64,000 bases of DNA from Galaxea fascicularis (lineage: Eukaryota > Cnidaria > Anthozoa > Scleractinia > Euphylliidae), in contig OX419336.1 in assembly GCA_948470475.1 (NCBI GenBank), positions 14,350,979 through 14,414,978 of the forward strand, written 5' to 3'. The notes under the pieces are model-generated. The model worked only from the letters and a program-made list of their open reading frames with translations. It ran no database searches and was not told the origin of the DNA. The position numbers and the translations under genes are program-made. This document shows positions 21,841 through 32,401 of this stretch, in pieces. Position 1 is the stretch's first letter. Each line of letters starts with the position of its first letter.

Positions 21841-23032
21841 CGTATCACGTTAAAAAATATTATTTTGGGAGGACAGGTGCATGTTTTGCGTTTGTATCTG
21901 TGTTGTCAGGAACAAGTGTCCTTTACATTGTAAATGAGGTTGCCAATAATTACTACTTGTCTAGTATAAGGTTATATTCCTCTAACATGTCAATATTCGT
22001 TTACTGATGTAGCTCTGATAACTACTCCCCGGTATTTGGAGTTCCTTCCGATTGGTTGTTGTTATTATGTTTATGTTTTTTTCCTGATCATGTGGAAGTG
22101 ATCATTATGGAAGTGCAATAAAGTGTTTAATGTTATCCACATCGTGTCAGGTGTTCTACTGAAAATTTCCTGTATTCACTCTGCTGAATCTTTCCTTACT
22201 GAAATGCAGGTTTTACAGGGGAAATTGATCAACCATGGTTTTGAGTCTGAAAGGGCTTGAAATCAAGCTTTTGGATAAAGGGTGAAAGAATGTGTTTACA
22301 ATTTCTGGGTTAGAGTGCTTTTCAATTGAGTGTAGTAAAACCAAATGCAAACCAATTACTTACCAATAAGACTACTCAGCTAATCTCAAACTGTAGTAAA
22401 ACCAAAGCCAAAACCACAGCAATTGTCTAATTACTTACTACACTCAACTTGAAAAGCGCTCAAACCAAAAACATTGACTCACACCTGCCATTACGGTGTG
22501 AGGATATCTGTAATTTACAGTTGCTATCATAAACAGAATGAACTCCCACATATATCAGGGTAAGGGTAGGTTGCAGTGATGAAGTCCTTTCCATTTTCCA
22601 TAACATCAATGCCGATGGATGCAGGACAGCTACATACATGTACATACATTTTATTGCAGCCCCCTCTGCAGGGACTGCTATCAATAACTTGTGATACCAA
22701 GACATTAAAGCACGCATAAGCAATCTAGCAAATTACATACATGTACGACTTTGAATGAGGGGGCTCAAAGTATAAGATAACAACTATGCTGAACCACATG
22801 AGCGCAGTTGCAAACTATTTCAGGAAGAATTTAACTATTTGGATCTTGAAGGGGGCAAAGGTGCAACAGTCTTGTAAATACATGACTGTTATTGGTGCAC
22901 AAAATTAACAATGACACCCACAGCTTGCAAGTACGAGTTAACCCCACTATTCTGGTCATCACTGAGAGGGTTTACAACCAGTGCCAGTGTAACATACTGT
23001 GAGGGAGAAAGTTCAATTCCTGACCGTGGGAC
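21841..23032. other. region between convergent genes of the 8-kb transposon
   Basis: Apart from the MITE at 22313-22461, I recognise no gene or repeat. It would contain the 3' UTRs of the HECT gene (from the left) and the transposase (from the right). Confidence 0.45.
22313..22461. mobile_element. short MITE
   Basis: The left end GAGTGCTTTTCAATTGAGTG and the right end (complement GAGCGCTTTTCAAGTTGAGT) are near-perfect inverted repeats around an interior with repeated AAAACCAAA. Nothing is encoded. It sits between the convergent HECT and transposase genes. I recall a longer version of this repeat from coral genomes. Confidence 0.65.
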
Positions 23033-24690
23033 TTAAATGTTGTTGTCTGTTTGTAACTCGGGCATCAGTGCAAGATCATCAATTCCATAGTCATCTGACA
23101 CAGTCTCTGTATCACTCAAATCAGAAGGACAGTTGTACAGACCTTCAATCATTAGCTGCAAGGGTGTTTGGCATCTCTCTGAAGATAAACCGTGGTGACT
23201 CCATTGAAAAACAAATTCCTCAATGCTTCTGTTGATCTTTGGTTGATAAACATAGTGCAGGGCAAACCGATGTAGCTCATTAAGTGGGTCAAGCAAGCCA
23301 AAGCTTTCTAAGTAAGTAAATATGTTTCTGCATGGTGTGACAATGAACCTCACGACATCAACCCATAGACGTTCAATACGTTGGGTATGTACAGAAAGGC
23401 CTCTTATCACATGAGACCCTTCAACTCCATGAGCATTAATTTTAACATAAAACGAGCCACTTCAATGTTCTCGGTGCCATGATCGCATCGCATTCTTGTA
23501 GGAAGGCCGAATGTTCTAACTGCTCCACGAAACAACTGAAGAACCGTTTCAGCTTTGTGGTTGGTGCTGCAGCAAAGAAATACAACTACTCTTGAAAATC
23601 CATCCAAAGCCCCATGTATGACAAACCTCCATCTGATGAGTTTGTGCTTACCGTCCTGATGCCTATAAATGAGCCAGGTACATGTAAGAAATGAATTGTC
23701 TTAATTGTAGTTTACATTATAAAATCAGGCTATCCTAAAACAAATTATGCTATGATTGTGGAATCACTGATGCTATACTATTTGAACACTAAATGAAGTT
23801 GGTCCCAATGTCTAGGGACAGATTTAAAGAAGTACTATCTTGTGTAAACTTCGCACCTCCTAACTCAGTCACTTGCTTGCCCATACTTCCCCTTACCCAC
23901 TCCTATGATAAGGGCATGGCATATCATGAGGTATCCTGGACAGATTTGAACAAAGAGATAAACTAATTGGTGGAATAACATCTCCCATTGGTAGCAGTTA
24001 ATTATAGATACACAAACATATAAAGGTACTTTCCTCTCTCTTACCATAGGGTATTTGGCTCTGTTACATTATAAACTCGCCTCTGGACTGTTCTAAAACG
24101 CAAAGCACAGCTGACCGGATCGACTCTGACAATAGACTCCTTTACTCTGTTTCTTTGAATGAGGAGACCTCGTCCTCTGAGAGCCCCTAACACCATTCGC
24201 TCACCAGAATTTGGTGACAGAGAGAGTATATTCCTGACAACAATGTCCAAGGTGTAGTCTAAAATTTGACTGAACTCCTGTCATAGGCCATCCTATTTCT
24301 TGACGCCGTTGTCGCTCCGAAACACAAAAGAAACTTGCAATTTTTCTCCATGTGAAACCCACGCTTCTGAGACCCCAAATTTGAAACACTGTAATCTTGT
24401 ACACCGGCCTTCCTTGTCTTCCATTCTGCACTGTTTTGCAAGTGTAACTTTGAGGCAATTCAAGACTGTCTCCTTCCAGTAGAAAATCTTATCATGCTTG
24501 AAAGTGAAAGACATTACTTTCCAAACGACTGATCAACTCTTGTATTTCCCGAGTTGAGGAAACTGTGAGGTTGTTCTGTTCAGCGAGCACTGATGCACAC
24601 ACTCGCAGTAAACCCACGAAGTCTTCCCCTCTCCTTGCAAAAAATCCACACATATCGATACTATCAGACAAATAATGGCATTCCATCTCC
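23033..24690 (-). pseudogene. integrase-like DDE transposase of the 8-kb transposon
   Basis: The order is an N-terminal helical part (CGFFARRGEDFVGLL), a Gly-Arg-Pro linker with an HTH-like stretch, a DNA-binding part (NSGERMVLGALRGRGL, RNRVKESIVRVDP) and an rve-like catalytic core. The triad reads D in IHGALDGFSR, D in MRCDHGTENIEV and E in HTQRIERLW, followed by FALHYVYQPKINRSIEEFV. One intron is well supported: a GTAAGA donor at 24044 and a TTATAG acceptor at 23663 join TG|G of a Trp codon. Frameshifts lie near 24290 and 23440. The catalytic residues survive, so the inactivation looks recent or partly due to sequence error. Confidence 0.8.
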
Positions 24691-24778
24691 CACAGTAACG
24701 ATGGCAGAGTAAAAATGACACTCTCAAGATCAGAAACAGTTTGAGCCGCAATTTTCTCAAAGAGAGCGCAAAGAATGA

Positions 24779-25137
24779 TGGGTTGTGCGATTAATCGATA
24801 GCAAGTTGTACATAAATATCAAAGAAGTTGTGAATATTTAATAGCAACACACATATCCGGTGCCAAGTTGTATCTCTAAAATCAGTTTTACGAAAATTAT
24901 ACAAAAGTTCAAACGGTTTTAACAAGTTGTGTGTTGGAAAACAAAGTTGTATATGTTTTAACTAAAGTAACACAAACGTAAACACAAGTACGCTATCTGG
25001 AAAACATGTTGTACAAGTCAGGCTCAAAGTTAGATGTATGCAACAACAAGTTGTACATGTGGAGCAACAAGTTATCCTTAAAGAGCACAAGTTCAACATA
25101 AATTGACACAAGTATTTTCGTCTGCTACGGTGCGCCA
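24779..25137 (-). repeat. right terminal inverted repeat with CAACTTGT words
   Basis: Mirror of the left repeat, with the same spaced words in the form ACAAGTTG. It lies just upstream of the minus-strand transposase gene. Confidence 0.85.
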
Positions 25138-26340
25138 TAAGATGATGACGAGACACTAATGTTATCTTTTGCAATTGCCATTGCTACAGGAACTTTTTCT
25201 GGCACACCGGTACTCTTGAATTTCTTGGTGGATTCATTAAAAATAGTAGCCATTCCTTCGCTTTGTTGAATCTCAATGGGCACAACAGGAATCACTCGAG
25301 CATTGGATCGATGTTTCTTATGATCTTGGGAAAATTGACAGTTCCATACGTACAAAACTACAGTGAATAATGCAATAGCAAGTTCAAGAAGGGATCTTTT
25401 AAGTTGCTTGTGTAGTCACTCATTTTTTTAGTGCCTTCTCCAAGGGGGATTTCTCAACAACAACCACTGCGAATGTGTTTCTTCATATTATATCTATGGC
25501 ATTCTTACTTTCATCAGACAGACAGTGTTCCCATTTCTTAACAAACATTTCCAAATTAGCTTCTATACTTTCCGAATCTGGAGTTTCCATTGTCTTAGCT
25601 GGTCCCACATCGTCATTTGCACGAAAAATGAGTCCAAATGCATTTAAAATTTGCTTTAAATGACAAGATCCCTTTGGCACAGTTCGGACAAAACGTTGAG
25701 GGGCATGGAAAAGATCCAGTTTCACTAGTGTAGCAAGGAGATGCAACACTGTCATAAAATTGTTCAGATCAATACTGTCTTTGTGGTTTCTGATACATGC
25801 TTCAAAATTCATTTACCCAATGTTTTCCAAAAGTTCCAAAGAGTTCTGTCCATGTCCAATATGGGTCACGACATAGTCAAGCAGATCTTTGGTACAAGTG
25901 GATCGGTAAAATAGCTTAATAGGAAACCTTTCCTTGATTGTCAGGGGCACAACGTTCAAGATTTCTGTAGATGCAGAGTAATATTCATGGCCAGGCGTTG
26001 TGTGGTTTGGGAGATTCTGATTGCACCTGCAGGTCGACTGAATTAAAATTATATTCCCTTGTAGGTCGTACACCAATCTTGGATTGCGTGGACTTTGTTG
26101 AGTTAATTTAGTGGTCCACGAATGAAATTCCAAGAGACACCTGTGGACGGGGCAAAGCACTAGAGTGTGATAATGTTGCAATGGGCACCACAGAAATATC
26201 TTTGAGATGCAAACATCAGCTTTGTCTGGATAAATGGAAAATTGTAAGTCAAGTATCTGGGATCCCATTTAAATTCGTCTATGACTTTGATCAAAATCGT
26301 TTCTTCTTCTCTACCGACAATGATCCCGTCAGTTGTCACA
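25138..26340 (-). pseudogene. N-terminal and DDE part of copy 1
   Basis: Reading toward lower coordinates gives FKWDPRYLTYNFPF, a Cys/His block (LVLCPVHRC, STCRCNQN) and RSTCTKDLLDYVVTHIG. About 300 bp for the first catalytic region is less clear. Then come LVKLDLFHAPQRFVRTVPKG and a basic helical part. The order matches copy 2. Several frames are needed to read it (for example a change near 25813 and one near 25440). Confidence 0.6.
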
Positions 26341-26468
26341 ATACAGGAAGCAATAAACAAAGTGATAACAATTGGTAAAACCTTTGAAGAATTCTGGAGA
26401 ATAAAAAATTTCAAGTCATAACCTGTTACCTTCTCATGTCTAAAAATAGTTTTTCCACGCTCAGGCAA

Positions 26469-27194
26469 GCAATGTGCTCTTAGGTGTCACCTTTGTCTTG
26501 GGGTGTAGGTTGGGTCCGTGAAACTTAAGTAAAAAATGTTTTCTCGCGATGCTAATCTCTTTTAAAACACAACTCCAATTAATTTGTTTTAGGGGTTGCT
26601 TTCTGAAAGAAGCTTCTGTGTCAGGCGTAGTTTTTAAACAACTTCTTGAAAACTAATCTAATTCATCATGGAATCTGAAAAGAACTCTTGCCACAAGCAA
26701 TTAATTGCCGCAGACAACTCAACAAACTGGTCTGTCTTTTTGGAGATAATACAATAGCAAAGTATGTGATCATGCTTTTCAATAATTTCCATCATAACGA
26801 TGGAATATACATGTAGATGTTTTTAAATGTATATTACGTGCTTGCTGTTGGACGTCGTAAGAAAAATTATTCTAATATGAAAATGTAAAACAAACTATCT
26901 TGAGATCGATTTGTTGAAATAAAGGGATACAAAGATTTGTAGTTTCACACCTCATCGAAGTTGTTTTGGCGGACTGTCATTTTGGAGAACACCCTAACGA
27001 TAGGTGACGCACTAGTTCAGCGTCAGGCGAAGTAGTTACCTTTTACATTGTGGCAAGAAATGAATTTGCTACTGCAAATTCGTCTGAAACTACTTTTGCA
27101 GAAAACCTCCTAAATCGGTGAGACAAATCTTACTTAGGATTTGGTGAATACGGCTCCAGGATCTTAAAATAACTGGTAAGATCATACAGCCTAT
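26469..27194. other. no gene recognised
   Basis: AT-rich spacer between the OTU-transposase gene copy and the LINE. No domain, splice-bounded exon or repeat pair was recognised. Confidence 0.45.
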
Positions 27195-27229
27195 GTGCTT
27201 GAGATAAGTCAACGGGGTCACTTGGATAG

Positions 27230-28967
27230 GTGTATGCCAGTAAGGGTGGTCACTATGTCATCACGTGACCCCACCTGGATGACCGCTCTTGTTAAGGCAA
27301 TGTTGTGGTCGAAATCGACGATGTCCAGTGAAGCTTGGTTGAAAGATTTGAATAAGAGGATTTCGGAAGTGATCAGTGAGAACAGAAAGCTGTATAATGT
27401 GGGTGTGATTGGCTCAAAGCAATGGTGGAAAGGTGTTGACCTGGTATCCCAACGCAGGAATGCAGCCCGTATTATCTTAGATCGTGAATCACTTGACCAG
27501 TTAAATGAGTACTTCGGCAATCTATGCAGTGACACTAACTACATTCCACCAATTGATATTCACATTGACCCAAATCTCAAGGCTCCAACAATCCCTCTGG
27601 GACTCGTTTGGAACACTCTGTCTAGTCCGAAGAAAACGGCAACCGGCCGGATGAAATTCCTTATTGGCTTTAAAAGAACACGTGGAACTACTAACCCTGG
27701 TTATCTGTTATATGTGGAATCTTTCCCTGTCAACTCATTCCTGGCCTGAATCTTGGAAAGAGCGAACATCAGTCCGTTAGCTAAGGTTGATGTACCTAAG
27801 GAGCATGGTGATTTCCGTGAAATCAGTGTAACACCGGTGATCGCTAGAGCTTTTGAAAGGGTTGTATACAACACATGTCAGAAGCGTGGAGGATCACCTG
27901 AGCAGTAGTCAATTTGCATACAGAGAGGATGGGAACTGCACATCTGTGCTCTTAACTATTCAGCACCAGATTTGCAAATACCTAGATGACAATAACTGTA
28001 AAGCTGTGCGACTCTTTACCATGGACTTTTCAAAGGCATTTGACTCGGTGAAACACAACCTTTTGTCCACCAAGCTTAAACAATTACATGTATCGCCATA
28101 TCTTGTTAATTGATATCACAGTTTTTTATCAGATAGACAGCAACGCATTTTGTCTGGTCACTATCACTGTAGGTGGAAAGCCGTCAATAAGGGTACCACA
28201 CAAGGTAGCGTTAGTGGTCCCCACCTCTTTAATATATTTCTTAACGATCTTGAAATTACATATGATGGCTCCCTGCATTATTCAAATATGCTGATGATTC
28301 GACAATTGTTGCACCGGTACTAGGCAATACTGACACCTCTGTAGCCTTAGTAAACGAGTTTTTAAATTGGTCGCAAGATAACTGTATGTCATGTAATCCA
28401 AGTAAATGCAAAGAGCTCGTAATTAGAAAGAAATCGAACAAGGACACTTACAATCTAGTCAGTTGCATTCCACAACATAGTGAATTGTGCTTACTTGGAG
28501 TCACACTTCCGAGTGATTGTAAGTTCAGTTCTCATGTTAAGGTCAAACTAGCTAAGGTTAACAAGGGCCTCCATATATTAAGAAGCTTGAGAAAGGAACA
28601 ATATGACCACAACGAAATAGGCCTCCTTTTTAAGACAATTGTATTGCCTAATTTAACTTATGGCCTTTCAGTGTATGGTGCGTATGAACGTGATCTTAAC
28701 ACAGTACAGAACTTTTTAAACCGTTGTTACAAGTGGCATTACTTTTCAGTTCTATTGAATGTCAAGGATATCATGCATATGCAGGACAAGAAATTATTTC
28801 GTAAAGCTAGGACTCTAACCTATCATCCGTTAAATTTAATTCTGCCGAAGCCTAAATTCCAGCAATATAATTTACGTTGCACGGTTTGCCTCTGCCCAAA
28901 GATTAACACCGAACGTTTCAAGAACACATTTGTAAATAGACTCATTTTTGAACACAACTTGTTATAA
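27230..28967 (+). pseudogene. LINE reverse transcriptase
   Basis: The product would copy LINE RNA into DNA at the target site. Visible blocks in order are SSRDPTWMTALVKAML (linker), [51 protein letters not shown] (motif A), [17 protein letters not shown] (motif B) and the catalytic Y-A-D-D near 28280. After these comes the thumb region (SKCKELVI, LLGVTLPSD) and a C-terminal part with LPNLTYGLSVYG. At least three frameshifts or stops separate these (near 27750, 28110, 28260). The gene is dead but all RT motifs are still recognisable. Confidence 0.85.
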
Positions 28968-29029
28968 TTACATAATTTATTTTTAGCCACATTATTGTAA
29001 TTTCGTACATAGTTCTCGTTTATGTAACA

Positions 29030-31004
29030 TACAGTACAGCCCAAAAATAATGCACGCGCAAGAAGTGCCGCAAGAACTTCTTGCGCCGTAAGAACACGCA
29101 ATCCGCCGCAAGAAGTAAAAATGTCGGGTTTTTGCGGTTTTCCCGCAAGAACTTTCGAAACGCAAGAAGTTGAAACTCTAACCGCAAGAAGCCGCAAGAA
29201 GTTGAAAATCTAACCGCAAGAACCTATGATTCTTACCGCAAGCCGCAAGAACGGGCAAGAAGTTACTGCAGGTCAAACCGTCAAGATCTGTTTGTAATGC
29301 CGGGTTGGTGGTCGAAATGCTCAGCGCTTGCTTGCAAATTTATCCATTAGATAAGAAACTGCAGGGGCAAGAGATGTAATATCATCTTTACTTTTGAACA
29401 GCCGAGACCAGAACTAGACTTATGCTTGCTGATAATGTAAAAATATTATCGAACACGCTCGCTTATTATGTGTACTTGCGCATACGAACCTCAGCTACGT
29501 GTAACCACGAGCATGCACATGTCATCAAATCTCGCACTGAACCACCGCTAAGACTGCGTGTGTAAACAAATGTTACGATGTTGTAAATGTCTTTTAGAAC
29601 TTACAGTAGATTTATCATTGCGGAAAAGAAAATATCTTGTGTCTCTAAACAAACGGTAATCAAGGTAATCGACTGTAATCAGGTCGCCTACGGAAGCGAA
29701 CCGCTTTCATAAACTCAAGCAGCCGTTTGAGATGCAAAACATACCGGTATGTTATGATAAGCCCATGATTTAATGAACACCGAAATCTCATGCGATTTCC
29801 TTGTGAATCCCTCTTATTTAGAAGAAAATCATGTTGAGAGAAGAAATCTTTTAAGAAGCCACCATAGAGCGTGAATAAGCAAGATAACAATCATGTTGTT
29901 GTGACACCTTGAATTTGCATAAGGATTCAAACATTACTGACGGGTGGACCCGGTACTCCTTTCCAGTAATTATATCTTTTTAACCTTTGACACGCGCAAT
30001 AGATATCGAATTTGCTGGCTTCTTAGGCTGAAATTATCCAGAAGCAAACTTCATTTCGTTTTCTTGACAAACGCCACAAGCGGTGAATAATAATTATCGG
30101 GTTTTATGCTGTCTGCTCTGCCTTTTGTTTCGTTCTCTTTCGTAGCTCGCCGAGGTTATTTTTTTCGTCTAAATTACCTTAGAAAAGTTTGGAAAAGATG
30201 TTACCATTCACCTTTCAGCTCTCAGGCAAAAAGTCTGGATTTTGTTAGGCCAAAACATCGCTTCGTGTTTTGGTTGCCATGGGCGACCGCAATTCCCGTG
30301 TCTACTCCAGCAATTGAACGAGACAACAAAAAAGTTTCAAATTTCTTTTGGTTTCGTTCGATTTTGCTGAAATTTTAACATGATGAAGCTTGGTTTGTTA
30401 ACGAATGAATCTGTCGTTTGCCGATGTGAGGTAGCTATCAACGTGAAAGTGATATATCACTTCGAAGTCAGGGTTTTTGAAGAGATTTTGGGTAGCGGGT
30501 GGGTTCGGCGTGACTTTGTAATCAGAGATTTTTGTGTGTTCTTCGAGCCTCTTCTTTAGAAATAATTTAGATTTAGCAAGTTACCAAGTGATTCTCCTCG
30601 AATCTGTTTGAAAACTTCTGAAATTACAAGCAGAAATCTCACAATTTTAAATGAACGTACAGGTAGTTCAATCAAGACAGTCGTAAGTCAACAAGATAAG
30701 TGCGGGAAAAATTGTAATTCGACCGTGCCGTGCGTCTTGTTACGCTTACTTCCCCAATCCCGTGTTACGATGTTAAATAATACAAAGAAGTTCTTGGGGT
30801 TTGAAAATCCCACCGCAAGAAATTCTTGCGTTTCGAAAATTCTACCGCAAAGAAGTTCTTGCGGTTTTAACTTCTAACCGCAAAGAAGTTCTTGCGGCTT
30901 GCAGGATCCAAGCGCAAGCGACCCGCAAGAAGCCGCAAGAAGTAGCCGGCTTGCGGACGCAAAAAGAAGTTCTTGCGCGTGCATTATTTTTGGGCTGTAC
31001 TGTA
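29030..31004. mobile_element. mariner-type non-autonomous element, 1,971 bp, with CGCAAGAA arrays
   Basis: The ends CAGTACAGCCCAAAAATAAT (29032) and its exact complement (31002) form an inverted repeat of about 34 bp, and TA flanks both sides. Just inside each end, about 200 bp (29050-29270 and 30790-30980) is packed with CCGCAAGAAGTT-like words in both orientations. The middle has no recognised gene. The host site is the 3' UTR of the LINE. Confidence 0.9.
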
Positions 31005-31055
31005 GAATATGTATTTTTTATCTTATGGTTTATTAAAGACATCAATAAATAACTC

Positions 31056-31996
31056 AGGGGATGATAACAAAAAAACAACAAGGACAACAGGAGAAACTGT
31101 GGTTATAATGATAATACATTCTAAATACACTGTAATACAGGGTACACAAAGTAAAAGCTACTGAAACCCCCGACTAAGGCTTGTTGCTTCTTACAAAGAA
31201 TCACGTTGCACCAAAAAACTTTAAGTTTTGCACTTTATCACTGGCTGAAGCACTTCAAACTGGTGAGCTAATGTGAAAAGTGCGGTTAAGCACAACCTCG
31301 TTACATTTTTCCTTTTCTCTAATACCACTAGTTAAATTCAGTTTTCTTGTATTGAGGTTTGGTTCCAGTTATGAATCGGTAAACCTTACAAAATATTTAC
31401 TTACCTTGCTGGTGTTGTTGTGGTCCTTTAGAGTACTTGCAGAGGACAAGATAAATGTAGTCATATCGGCTGGAACATAGGAGAAGAGGAACCTGCAAGT
31501 ATAGGCTACCGGTACTTTGTGAATACAACTGAAGATGACCAACCGTGTTCCAAGGCAAAACGACCAGTAGAAAGAACAGAATTCGACTCGCAAAAGCAGT
31601 GACTATGCCGATATACGCACGCAGATTTACTTGTGATCTACCATGTGAATTCTCTCGAAATGATGCGGCACTCTCTCTTGCTAGGACTTCAATATGTAAA
31701 TAACATACCTGAACATGGTAATGCGTGCTAAATCGTTTGAATAATTGGACCATAGGGAATTTACAGATCCCAAAGGAATAAACTGGAAAATCATGATCAA
31801 GAAAAAACAGAGAGAAAATAAGTATTTTTTCTGTTAACCAGGACCAACAATAAATAGTCCATGTGATCTACCAATACACCCATTCCATAAATGGCGGATG
31901 ACATGGACAACCTGGGCCAAGTAGCACGAGAATGAGGCTAGTCAGTCCTCAGTTCGTGGGATGGAATAATAAAAGTTTTCACTGAAGTCTTCGATC
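31056..31996. other. no gene recognised
   Basis: Probably the left flank of the THAP/YqaJ element. No inverted repeat partner or domain was found. Short open frames on both strands have no support. Confidence 0.4.
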
Positions 31997-32401
31997 ATGC
32001 CTTCCGACTCCTGCATGCCTGAATGCAATAAAAGGTTACAAGGGCGAGAAAAACGAAAAGGTATATTTTAACTGTCTTACAGATGACAGTAGACGTAAGC
32101 AATGGCTGCATGCCATAAGAAGAGGGAAAGTACTTTCACAAAGACAAAGAAGAGAAAGGTATACTCTCGATTTTTTAAGCCAAACAATTTGAGAAAGTCG
32201 TTCAATGGAAGGATGTATGTAAAGGACAATGTTATGCCCTCGAAGTTCAACTGGTGTGCGGAATTGCAAAAAAGAAAAGCTCCAGTGTACGACTTCCCTT
32301 ACAAGCTACGGCAAAAACAAAAAAGCCATCAACCAGCGCTGTGGCATGCTGTTTTTCAGATTCAATGAATGAAAGTAAAACTGTTCAAAAGGCAGGTCGC
32401 G
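31997..32401 (+). pseudogene. N-terminal THAP domain of the transposase
   Basis: THAP domains are zinc-binding DNA-binding modules of transposases. The start MPSDSCMPECNKR gives the first Cys pair. A frame change near 32040 leads to KVYFNCLTDDSRRKQWLHAI, the THAP core with its Trp, and a second near 32130 leads to FFKPNNLRKSFNG and VMPSKFNW, the THAP end. The second Cys-x2-His pair is not clear. The gene is interrupted at 32402 and resumes at 43031. Confidence 0.6.

Larger units (their letters stand above)
17138..25139. mobile_element. 8-kb DNA transposon with HECT ligase and integrase-like transposase genes
   Basis: The ends TGACGCGCCATAGC (17140) and its near-complement (TGGCGCACCGTAGC read from 25137) start about 360-bp inverted repeats, and TA flanks both sides (17138-17139, 25138-25139). 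Inside, a HECT-domain gene runs rightward from the left repeat and an rve-like transposase gene runs leftward from the right repeat. The element lies within the OTU-transposase gene, and its removal restores that frame. I know of no named superfamily with exactly this gene pair. The transposase resembles the IS3-like/integrase-like eukaryotic group. Size 7,998 bp. Confidence 0.8.
16380..26340 (-). pseudogene. DDE transposase-OTU protease fusion gene, copy 1, split by an 8-kb insertion
   Basis: The minus-strand gene reads 26340 to 25138, is interrupted by the transposon at 17140-25137, and continues 17139 to 16380. The upstream part holds a Cys/His-rich N-terminus, the transposase block LVKLDLFHAPQRFVRTVPKG and a decayed HIRSGC...IPLGEGTKK motif. 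The downstream part holds an OTU-type cysteine protease start (QAPGDGDCCF). Copy 2 at 35101-37990 has the same blocks in the same order, which shows that the two halves were one gene. Removing the insertion and one TA keeps the frame across the junction. Frameshifts and stops elsewhere show decay. Confidence 0.7.
27230..31055 (+). mobile_element. CR1/L2-like LINE, 5'-truncated, split by a mariner-type insertion
   Basis: Reverse transcriptase runs 27230-28967. The 3' UTR is interrupted at a TA by the element at 29032-31002 and resumes at 31003 with TTATTAAAGACATCAATAAA, a typical LINE tail with an AATAAA. The endonuclease part is missing on the 5' side. The exact left border is not visible. 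Confidence 0.75.
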
